7,177 nucleotides of DNA. Source: JBFLVN01 sp040758475. Lineage in GTDB: Bacteria > JAGRBM01. Location: NCBI GenBank assembly GCA_040758475.1, contig JBFLVN010000197.1:1-7177 (forward strand). The letters run 5' to 3'. Positions 1 through 4,693 of the stretch are shown piece by piece. Numbering within the stretch: the stretch's first letter is position 1; every line of letters starts with the position of its first letter. The notes under the pieces were generated by a model, which searched no databases, was not told the DNA's origin, and saw nothing but the letters and a program-made list of their open reading frames with translations. Both the position numbers and the translations under genes were made by a program.

Positions 1-188
1 CCCCTTCCCCGGATGGATACCCTAAAAACCGCGGGGCGCTCGGCGCGCCCCAGGAAGGAGGCTTATACCGAACGAAAGGAACCTTCGCAACGAGCCGGAA
101 AGGGCAACCGCCCCTTGACACCTTGACAGGCTTCCCCTCCGGCCCCACGCTGAGTTAAAGGAAGCGGCGCAAGGCCGCGTACTTCTTG
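1..188. other. Upstream region without a recognisable gene
   Basis: No protein or RNA family is recognised here. Two plus-strand frames are open from the left edge, one ending at TGA 124-126 and the other at TAA 156-158. Both give short basic, proline- and glycine-rich strings that resemble nothing I know, so either could be the tail of a gene that starts outside the window, or neither may be coding. The region also holds a 7-bp GC-rich hairpin (33-39 with 45-51), a small hairpin (102-105 with 110-113) and a tandem copy of CCTTGACA (113-120, 121-128). Each copy contains TTGACA, but I could not find a convincing -10 box at a normal distance. Confidence 0.3.
157..188 (+). promoter_or_regulatory. 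Distant ribosome binding site with intervening hairpin
   Basis: AAAGGAAG (157-164) is the best Shine-Dalgarno match before the PHP gene, but it ends about 24 nt before ATG 189. A 5-bp hairpin, GCGGC (164-168) with GCCGC (174-178) and a GCAAG loop, lies between them. If it folds, the effective spacing shrinks to about 10 nt. This is inferred from base pairing only. Confidence 0.4.
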
Positions 189-1043
189 ATGGATTTCATC
201 GATCTTCACAGCCATTCGACCCGTTCCGATGGCGTTCTCTCACCGGTCGAACTCGTCGAAAAAGCCCACGCCAGCGGCGTGCGCGTCCTGGCCCTCACCG
301 ACCACGACACCATGATGGGCGTGCCGGAAGCCATGAAGGCGGCCGAAAAGCTCGGTATGCGGCTCATCCCTGGCATTGAGATTTCCACGACCACCCACGG
401 CCGGGGGTGCCACCTCTTGGCTTACTTCGACCGCTGGGAAATGACCGCTACGTTCGCCCAGTTCATGCAGCAGCGCCTGGAAGCCCGGGAACGCCGCTTT
501 GACGAGATGGTGGGCAAGTTTGGAAAAATCGGTATTGCCATCGATGCTGCCCGGGTGCGAAAGCAAGCCAACGGTGGCGCCATCACACGGCCACATGTCG
601 CTAAAGCGCTCCTGGAGCAGGGGATCGTGAAGGATTACCAGGAGGCTTTCGACAAGTACCTGGGCAACGGGAAACCCTGCTACGTCCCCTACGAGAAACT
701 TCCCACGGCCGATACGATCAAGGAAGTCCACCAGCACGGCGGGTTTACTTCCGTTGCCCACCCGGGCCTCGAAAAGTTCACGGAGCAGGAGATCTCCGAC
801 CTCAAGGCGGCGGGGCTCGATGGTCTGGAGGTCTACCACTACGACCACGACGCCTCCGCCCGCAAGAAGTACCGCGTGATCGCGGAAAAACTGGGCCTTC
901 TCCTTACCGGTGGAAGCGATTTCCACGGCAACAATCACCGCTCCTTCTACACATCCAACACGGAGAAGGGGGGCGTTCCTCTCCACATAGTGGAACCGTT
1001 TCTCGAAGGCGTGCGCCGCGCCGCGGCCAAGGCAGCGGCCTGA
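189..1043 (+). CDS. PHP-domain phosphoesterase, RNase AM / TrpH type
   Basis: A 284-residue PHP-family metal-dependent phosphoesterase. Relatives (E. coli YciV, now RNase AM) hydrolyse 3',5'-nucleoside bisphosphates and trim RNA 5' ends in the cytoplasm; the older family name is TrpH. All nine expected metal ligands appear: HSH at residues 7-9, Asp14, TDHD at 37-40 (His39), Glu64 in GIEIS, His75, His191 in AHPG, and Asp244 and His246 in GSDFHG. Length is normal for the family. A helical insert (about 85-175) sits in the middle, as in other members. TTG 186 directly precedes ATG 189; I chose the ATG because it is the stronger start codon. The gene is followed after 6 nt by an MBL-fold hydrolase gene, so the two are probably co-transcribed. 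Family assignment is firm; the exact substrate is inferred. Confidence 0.93.
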   Translation: MDFIDLHSHSTRSDGVLSPVELVEKAHASGVRVLALTDHDTMMGVPEAMKAAEKLGMRLIPGIEISTTTHGRGCHLLAYFDRWEMTATFAQFMQQRLEARERRFDEMVGKFGKIGIAIDAARVRKQANGGAITRPHVAKALLEQGIVKDYQEAFDKYLGNGKPCYVPYEKLPTADTIKEVHQHGGFTSVAHPGLEKFTEQEISDLKAAGLDGLEVYHYDHDASARKKYRVIAEKLGLLLTGGSDFHGNNHRSFYTSNTEKGGVPLHIVEPFLEGVRRAAAKAAA

Positions 1044-1049
1044 TCCCCG

Positions 1050-1715
1050 ATGCCCTCCGACCCGCACGTGGCCGTCCTCGTGACGGGCCCTTTCCAGGAA
1101 AACACCTACCTCGTCGCCGACGGTGCCACGCGGAAGGCCATCCTCGTGGACCCCGGTTACAACTGGGACGAACTCATCGACTACGTGAAGCAGTCGGGTT
1201 TCACGGTGGACAAGATCGTGAATACCCACGCCCACTTGGACCATGCCGGGGCGGTGGCCCCCATTTGCCGGGCTTTTGGCTGCCCGTTCTACCTGCACGA
1301 AGGAGAGATGGGGAACCTCCTCAACATGCCACGGGCCGGAATGATGTTCGGGATGCCGGGGCTTGAAGTGCCCGAGGTTCATCACAAGTTGCATGACGGG
1401 ATGGAAATCCCGATCGGAGAATTAACGCTCAAGGTCCTGGAAACCCCTGGCCACACGGCGGGCGGGTGCTCCCTCCTCGTGGAAGAAAGACACCTCTTTG
1501 TGGGGGATACGGTCTTCCGCGGGAGCGTGGGCCGGACGGACCTCCCTGGGGGGAATTACGACACGCTCGTCCGCTCCATTCAGACGAAGATTCTCCCGCT
1601 CTCCGACGACACGATTCTCTACCCCGGCCACGGCCCCCACACGCCGCTCGGCTACGAGCGCAAGCACAACCCGTTTCTCGTCAACCCGGACATGTTTAGG
1701 GATCAGATGGTCTAA
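1050..1715 (+). CDS. MBL-fold hydrolase, glyoxalase II-like (GloC/YcbL type)
   Basis: A 221-residue metallo-beta-lactamase-fold hydrolase. Visible motifs are THAHLDH (59-65), His135 in TPGHT, Asp153 in a GDTVFRGSVGRTDLPGG segment (152-168) and His194 in YPGHGP. These form the two-metal site. The Asp153 segment and the NPFL end (207-210) are typical of the short glyoxalase II group (E. coli YcbL/GloC), which hydrolyses S-D-lactoylglutathione and related thioesters. The protein lacks the long C-terminal substrate domain of classical GloB, in line with that group. It has no signal peptide, so it is cytoplasmic. ATG 1050 lies 6 nt after the PHP stop with no clear Shine-Dalgarno sequence, which suggests translational coupling. 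Other MBL thioesterase activities remain possible. Confidence 0.93.
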   Translation: MPSDPHVAVLVTGPFQENTYLVADGATRKAILVDPGYNWDELIDYVKQSGFTVDKIVNTHAHLDHAGAVAPICRAFGCPFYLHEGEMGNLLNMPRAGMMFGMPGLEVPEVHHKLHDGMEIPIGELTLKVLETPGHTAGGCSLLVEERHLFVGDTVFRGSVGRTDLPGGNYDTLVRSIQTKILPLSDDTILYPGHGPHTPLGYERKHNPFLVNPDMFRDQMV

Positions 1716-1723
1716 TCCGGTTT

Positions 1724-1751
1724 TTGACATTTTCCCCGCCAGCGCTAGGTT
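1724..1751 (+). promoter_or_regulatory. Promoter of tRNA-Leu
   Basis: TTGACA (1724-1729) matches the -35 consensus exactly. After a 16-bp spacer comes TAGGTT (1746-1751), which keeps the three most conserved -10 positions (T1, A2, T6). Transcription would start near 1758. The GC-rich bases after the -10 box resemble the discriminator of stringently controlled stable-RNA promoters. The site overlaps nothing coding and lies 9 nt after the MBL stop codon. Confidence 0.7.
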
Positions 1752-1758
1752 AAGCGGC

Positions 1759-1785
1759 CTTCGCGGGCGGTTTAAGACCGCGAAG
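1759..1785 (+). other. Leader hairpin of the pre-tRNA
   Basis: CTTCGCGG (1759-1766) and CCGCGAAG (1778-1785) are a perfect 8-bp inverted repeat. A competing inner stem, GCGGT (1767-1771) with ACCGC (1777-1781), shares bases with it. The hairpin begins almost exactly at the predicted transcription start, so it would form the 5' end of the precursor that RNase P removes. No T-run follows, so it is not an intrinsic terminator for the MBL gene. Confidence 0.5.
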
Positions 1786-1805
1786 AAAAGCCAGCCCCAA
1801 AATTC

Positions 1806-1891
1806 GCGGGTGTGCTGGAACTGGCAGACAGGCTAGACTCAGGATCTAGTGGTTAACAGCCATGTGGGTTCAAGTCCCACCACCCGCACCA
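1806..1891 (+). tRNA. tRNA-Leu (anticodon CAG)
   Basis: A complete 86-nt class II tRNA. The acceptor stem is GCGGGTG (1806-1812) with CACCCGC (1881-1887), discriminator A1888, and CCA is encoded at 1889-1891. The anticodon stem CTAGA/TCTAG (1833-1837, 1845-1849) holds the loop CTCAGGA, giving anticodon CAG at 1840-1842, which reads CUG leucine codons. The T arm is GTGGG/CCCAC (1864-1868, 1876-1880) with loop TTCAAGT. A long variable arm (about 1850-1863) closed by TGG/CCA and discriminator A both fit leucine. It has its own promoter just upstream and may read through into the membrane-protein gene 122 nt downstream. Confidence 0.97.
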
Positions 1892-1921
1892 GACTTCGCC
1901 CACAATAAATAATCGAAGGCT

Positions 1922-1955
1922 GCCCGCCGCAATTCGTGCAACGGCCGTAGCGGGC
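1922..1955 (+). other. Branched inverted repeat after the tRNA
   Basis: GCCCGC (1922-1927) pairs with GCGGGC (1950-1955). Between them lie a small GCA/TGC hairpin (1929-1931, 1937-1939) and the 8-bp palindrome ACGGCCGT (1941-1948), giving a possible branched fold. No T-tract follows, so an intrinsic terminator is unlikely. It could be a processing or stability element between the tRNA and the next gene, or chance in GC-rich sequence. Confidence 0.3.
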
Positions 1956-2013
1956 TGTTCGCATCATGCCTATCAGTCCTCTAGAATTCCTGCGCGGGCG
2001 GGTGGAGGATTCC

Positions 2014-2427
2014 ATGAAAATCAAAACCCGGTGGTGGATTGGGGGCTGGGCGCTCTTAACGGCGCTTCACGCGGCAGCACTTGTGCTCGGTAACTTGAGC
2101 GCGAGCGAACTGCCGGTCCTTCTTCTGGCGGCCGCCGTGAGCAACGCGCTCCTCGTCCTGGCCGCCCGGTTCGTGGCAAGGATTCTCACGGATGCCTATT
2201 CCACGGAGCCCACGCACATCTGCGCTCAATGCCACGGCCGGGTCCGGGGTGTGGCCCGGGGCAATTTGATCGTGGAGATCGCCCTGTGGATGCTTCTCAT
2301 CGTTCCCGGGGCGATCTATTCGTTCTGGCGCTTTTCGGGGCCCAGGACCTGCCCCCGGTGTGACGGCGAAGCGATTCCGCTCGATTCTCCGGACGCCCAA
2401 GGGCTTTTGGCGGGAGGTGGCGCGTAA
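2014..2427 (+). CDS. Small membrane protein with CxxC pairs split by a transmembrane helix
   Basis: A 137-residue membrane protein, hypothetical in function. Three hydrophobic segments are visible: about 7-27, 33-56 and 86-106. A CAQC pair (Cys70, Cys73) precedes the third segment and a CPRC pair (Cys113, Cys116) follows it. The order CxxC, short basic stretch, membrane helix ending PGAIYSFWR, then CPxCxG and IPLDSP is one I recognise from small bacterial proteins of unknown role. The layout recalls the eukaryotic LITAF domain, where two half zinc knuckles flank a membrane-inserted segment. The start is ATG 2014, because GGTGGAGG (2001-2008) sits 5 nt before it. An in-frame ATG at 1966 would add 16 residues but has no such site. 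It is convergent with the ATPase gene, ending 36 nt before that gene's stop. Zinc binding is inferred. Confidence 0.8.
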   Translation: MKIKTRWWIGGWALLTALHAAALVLGNLSASELPVLLLAAAVSNALLVLAARFVARILTDAYSTEPTHICAQCHGRVRGVARGNLIVEIALWMLLIVPGAIYSFWRFSGPRTCPRCDGEAIPLDSPDAQGLLAGGGA

Positions 2428-2429
2428 CT

Positions 2430-2462
2430 CGGCTAGCGCCTGCCAAGCCGGTTCCCTTCTTC
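2430..2462 (+). terminator. Possible weak terminator between convergent genes
   Basis: CGGCT (2430-2434) pairs with AGCCG (2446-2450), followed by a pyrimidine-rich GTTCCCTTCTTCTT tract. The loop is 11 nt and the T content is interrupted by C, so it would be weak. It sits just after the membrane-protein stop codon and before the end of the opposing ATPase gene, where a terminator would be expected. Confidence 0.3.
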
Positions 2463-2463
2463 T

Positions 2464-3630
2464 TCACGCCACCGCCCGGGCCTCCTCTTCTTCTTGTTTG
2501 AAGGAATCAAACGAGCCATAACGGCGCTCCCTTCCGCGCTGTTCTTTTTCGAGCATCCCGAGAAAAGCCCGGGATTCCTGGTTCGGCGTGGTTTTATCAA
2601 GAGTGCCAAGAGTGCCAGCTTTTTTCGAGGGGTCTTCGAGTTTCCACTTCCACTCCAGACCTTCCCGGCGGGCTTCGACCAGCAGGTTCTTCTTCGCCCG
2701 GAAGAGGGTCCGGCGGGAAATTCCCCGGCCCTTGGCGGACTTGAGGATTTCAGCGGAAAGCTTTTCTCCATCTTGGAGGGATTCCTGGAGGAAATTCTCG
2801 GCTTCCTCGACGGCCCCCGGTTTGCCGTCCTCCGGCTTTTTGGCGGGCCGCAGGAGTTCGTCTTCCGTGAAATCTTTTATTTCCGTCCACCGGAGGCGCC
2901 CGTCCCGGATGCGGAAACCCGCGGCCTTCCCTTCGAGCGAGTGATAGGCCTTCGTTTGGAGAAGGACCCGGTGCCGGGGATTTTCCGGATCCCTCGCGCA
3001 GAGGAGGAGGGAACTGGCCACGGCCGCCACGTCGTCGGGCCCCAGGTTGATGGGTCTGCCCGCGGGCGTCCGGGCCTTTCTCCGGATGGCCAGGATGGTG
3101 CAGCGGTGTTCGGCCGCCAGGGTAGCAAGGACCCTTCCGAACCTGGCCGATCTTTTCAGCAAGTAGCATTCGATCCCGTCGAGTACCAGGAGGGCGGGGC
3201 GTTCCCTTTGGAGGGCTTTGGAGAGTTCTTCGGGGTCTGAAAGGGTTGGAAAACAACGCCCCTTCCCCAGGGGATCGTTGTCGGCGGAACTCGTGAGGAA
3301 GGAGATGCGCGAGAGATCGGCCCCGGCGGCCTGGAAGCGCTCGTGGAGCATCTCCGCGGCGTCGTGCTGGCTGCTCCAGTAGAGGACCCGCCTCGGCATT
3401 TCGCCCTTGGGCTTCTCCGGCCCCGGGAGGGTTTTGCCCTGGGTGATCCAGGCGGCCAGTTCCACGGCGAGCCAGGTTTTCCCGGATGCTTCGTCTCCTT
3501 CCAGAAGGACGAGCTTTCCCCGGGGGACGTAGGGCCACCAGAAGTATTCGGGCCGGGCCGGGGCCATTTTGGAAAAGGGAAAAAGAATGGGGGGCGCCGC
3601 CGCGGCGGCGTCGTGCGGATGGGAAGGCAT
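2464..3630 (-). CDS. RepA/RadA-like P-loop ATPase with C-terminal winged-helix-like region
   Basis: A 388-residue RecA-fold ATPase of the group annotated as AAA_25 or RepA-like, often found in phages, plasmids and genomic islands. The family opening (WWPYVPRGKLVLLEGDEASG region, 31-50) carries Walker A GDEASGKT (45-52). Walker B is ALLVLDGIE (146-154, Asp151). Residues 273-331 (FLQESLQDGEKLSAEI, then GISRRTLFRAKK) match the helical DNA-binding segment common in these proteins. The tail (about 333-388) is low-complexity, with GTLGTL and an acidic EEEE run. Three family positions look altered: Gln88 where the family has Glu-Asp, RRK at 183-185 instead of a His-x-x-Lys motif, and no Arg in the later Ala-Ala-Arg-Ser motif. 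GAGGAG lies 6 nt upstream of ATG 3630 and fixes the start. No other replication or integrase gene is adjacent. Confidence 0.88.
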   Translation of the reverse strand: MPSHPHDAAAAAPPILFPFSKMAPARPEYFWWPYVPRGKLVLLEGDEASGKTWLAVELAAWITQGKTLPGPEKPKGEMPRRVLYWSSQHDAAEMLHERFQAAGADLSRISFLTSSADNDPLGKGRCFPTLSDPEELSKALQRERPALLVLDGIECYLLKRSARFGRVLATLAAEHRCTILAIRRKARTPAGRPINLGPDDVAAVASSLLLCARDPENPRHRVLLQTKAYHSLEGKAAGFRIRDGRLRWTEIKDFTEDELLRPAKKPEDGKPGAVEEAENFLQESLQDGEKLSAEILKSAKGRGISRRTLFRAKKNLLVEARREGLEWKWKLEDPSKKAGTLGTLDKTTPNQESRAFLGMLEKEQRGRERRYGSFDSFKQEEEEARAVA

Positions 3631-3636
3631 GGCTAT

Positions 3637-3642
3637 CTCCTC
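3637..3642 (-). promoter_or_regulatory. Ribosome binding site of the ATPase gene
   Basis: On the minus strand GAGGAG ends 6 nt before ATG 3630. This favours that start over the internal Met22 codon, which lies closer to the conserved domain. Confidence 0.8.
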
Positions 3643-3684
3643 AATGCGCGTAAAAGGGCCAGGAAAGACCGAAGGGGTGAACGG

Positions 3685-3697
3685 GGTTTAAGGAACG
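3685..3697 (+). repeat. 13-bp direct repeat, copy 1
   Basis: GGTTTAAGGAACG, identical to the copy at 3775-3787 and in the same orientation, exactly 90 bp apart. This copy lies in the transcribed leader of the ATPase gene, roughly 35-45 nt after the predicted start of transcription. Confidence 0.6.
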
Positions 3698-3736
3698 AAG
3701 GACCGGAGTGAACGAAAAGAAAACCGAACCAGCCAA

Positions 3737-3764
3737 ATTATACAACATTCCGTGCCAGAGTAAA
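3737..3764 (-). promoter_or_regulatory. Promoter of the ATPase gene
   Basis: On the minus strand TTTACT (3764-3759) and a perfect TATAAT (3742-3737) are separated by 16 bp. Transcription would begin near 3730, leaving a leader of about 100 nt before ATG 3630. The surrounding A+T-rich stretch supports a real promoter. Confidence 0.75.
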
Positions 3765-3774
3765 AATTAAAAAT

Positions 3775-3787
3775 GGTTTAAGGAACG
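3775..3787 (+). repeat. 13-bp direct repeat, copy 2
   Basis: Second copy of GGTTTAAGGAACG. It lies just upstream of the ATPase -35 box and runs directly into a hairpin at 3786-3804. Two copies centred on either side of the promoter could be sites for one regulator, possibly the ATPase's own winged-helix region; that is inference. Confidence 0.6.
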
Positions 3788-3804
3788 GCGGAAAAAGTCC
3801 GCCG
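3786..3804. other. GC-rich hairpin in the divergent region
   Basis: CGGCGGA (3786-3792) and TCCGCCG (3798-3804) form a perfect 7-bp stem with an AAAAG loop. Downstream on the plus strand is GTCTTTCGTT, only weakly T-rich. No plus-strand gene ends nearby, so it is more likely an operator or insulator than a terminator. Confidence 0.45.
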
Positions 3805-3858
3805 GTCTTTCGTTAAACGCCGTTATTTTGGTGATCTGGAGTCGCCGGGAAGCCTGAT

Positions 3859-3886
3859 TTGCCTATTTGTCAATTATGGATAAAAG
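3859..3886 (+). promoter_or_regulatory. Candidate promoter of the ACT gene
   Basis: TTGCCT (3859-3864) and TAAAAG (3881-3886), each 4 of 6 to consensus, are separated by 16 bp, the same spacing as the better promoters in the window. Transcription would start near 3893, giving a leader of about 77 nt that contains the fold at 3913-3970. Confidence 0.35.
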
Positions 3887-3912
3887 TGCGGCCCTGCTTC
3901 CGGTGAAGTGAG

Positions 3913-3970
3913 CGGGGTTTTCCGGGCAAGGCGGAGGGTGGCCTTGCCGCGAGGGAGGGGAAAAACCCCG
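3913..3970 (+). promoter_or_regulatory. Structured leader enclosing the ACT gene start
   Basis: An outer stem CGGGGTTTT (3913-3921) with AAAACCCCG (3962-3970) includes the first base of the GTG start codon. It encloses a perfect inner stem GGCAAGGC (3925-3932) with GCCTTGCC (3941-3948), whose 8-nt loop is GGAGGGTG. The Shine-Dalgarno tract GAGGGAGGGG (3951-3960) lies unpaired between the two stems. A competing short hairpin, GGGG (3957-3960) with CCCC (3966-3969), would instead bury part of it. This could control translation; it matches no riboswitch class I know. Confidence 0.45.
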
Positions 3971-4680
3971 TGGACCTGTCCAATTCGATCAACCCCCGAG
4001 CCGCTACGCCGGCTCCTTTGCCCGAACTGGCGGCCATGCCCGCTCATTACAACGCTAGGGTGCCTGCCGACCTTGCTCGCCGGCATGCCGAACTCATCCG
4101 CCAGCATCCCGGTGAAGGAACGAAGGATTTTCTCCGTGTTCCCGCCTCTTGCGCGGTGGCGACCGGCCCTTTCCACCATCAACTGAGCGTTTTTTGCCCC
4201 GATGCGCTCTCGGCCTTTGTGAACGTGACGGCGGCCGTGGCGCTTGGGGGTGGTTCTATTTACGAGGCCAACCTTTATTCGCGCTTGGACGGGACCCTTC
4301 TTTGCGACATCGCCTTCATTCTCTCGGACCGGGAGGCGGCGAAACGGGTTGGCGGCATCGTGGTGGAAATCTTCGGCCGGGGCCGCAAGGCGGAAGTGCC
4401 GGGATGCGGGATTCCCAAAGGCCTCGACCTTTCAGTACTCCCGCCCACCGGAGGGGAGGGGCCCGCCCTTCTTTTGAAAGCATCCGATACGCCAGGGCTT
4501 CTTTTTCGGGCGGCCCGGGCGCTTTTCCGCTCCGGCATCAAGGTCATTCGGGCCGACATTCACACGGGGGGCGGCCGCGTGCGCGATATCTTCGTCGTCG
4601 CGGGGCGGGATGGGAAAGCCCCGGACCTCGAATCAATCCTTCCGCGCCTCTATCACGAAATGACGGCGGTGCTACGGTAG
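3970..4680 (+). CDS. Standalone tandem ACT-domain protein resembling the GlnD C-terminus
   Basis: A 236-residue cytoplasmic protein with two ACT domains, the first at about 69-135 and the second at about 165-230. The segment before them (MPAHYNARVPADLARRH, 23-39) resembles the linker that precedes the ACT pair in GlnD, the PII uridylyltransferase/uridylyl-removing enzyme. There is no nucleotidyltransferase or HD domain, and nothing upstream resembles them. In GlnD the ACT pair senses glutamine, so this may be a small-molecule sensor or a partner of another protein; the function is not known. The second domain keeps the DTPGLL turn (173-178), while the first has CPDALSAF, lacking the usual Pro-Gly. 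The GTG start at 3970 is preceded by GAGGGAGGGG (3951-3960). The gene converges on the monooxygenase gene with a 13-nt gap. It could be a decayed glnD fragment, but the intact frame argues against that. Confidence 0.8.
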   Translation: MDLSNSINPRAATPAPLPELAAMPAHYNARVPADLARRHAELIRQHPGEGTKDFLRVPASCAVATGPFHHQLSVFCPDALSAFVNVTAAVALGGGSIYEANLYSRLDGTLLCDIAFILSDREAAKRVGGIVVEIFGRGRKAEVPGCGIPKGLDLSVLPPTGGEGPALLLKASDTPGLLFRAARALFRSGIKVIRADIHTGGGRVRDIFVVAGRDGKAPDLESILPRLYHEMTAVLR

Positions 4681-4693
4681 GTTCGCCCGCTGC

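Larger units (their letters stand above)
3643..3969. other. Divergent intergenic region between ATPase and ACT genes
   Basis: This 327-base gap has no gene. It holds the ATPase promoter on the minus strand (3737-3764), a pair of identical 13-bp repeats around that promoter, a 7-bp hairpin (3786-3804), a weaker candidate promoter for the ACT gene (3859-3886) and a structured leader over the ACT start (3913-3970). The middle part (about 3715-3785) is clearly A+T-richer than the rest of the window. Confidence 0.7.

Noticed and set aside
33..51. Hairpin followed by five Ts on the minus strand, as an intrinsic terminator
   Set aside because: The T-run begins 4 nt after the stem and is short, and no minus-strand gene lies to the right within reach. 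I kept it only as a hairpin.
113..128. Tandem TTGACA copies as a promoter of the PHP gene
   Set aside because: No acceptable -10 box lies 15-19 bp downstream of either copy.
240..1394. Minus-strand 384-codon frame
   Set aside because: It is antisense to two genes with complete catalytic motifs, and its translation has no recognisable family. Long antisense frames are common in G+C-rich DNA.
1839..2024. Minus-strand 61-codon frame containing VVGLEPTWLLTTRS
   Set aside because: The string is the antisense translation of the tRNA-Leu gene, a well-known annotation artefact. The tRNA is certain, so this is not a gene.
2494..3240. Plus-strand 248-codon frame
   Set aside because: It is antisense to the ATPase gene, which has clear motifs, a good SD and a promoter. 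The translation is Phe/Gly/Pro-rich without motifs.
1806..3630. tRNA-Leu as integration site of an element carrying the ATPase
   Set aside because: I found no second copy of the tRNA 3' end in the window and no integrase gene, so there is no att-site evidence here.
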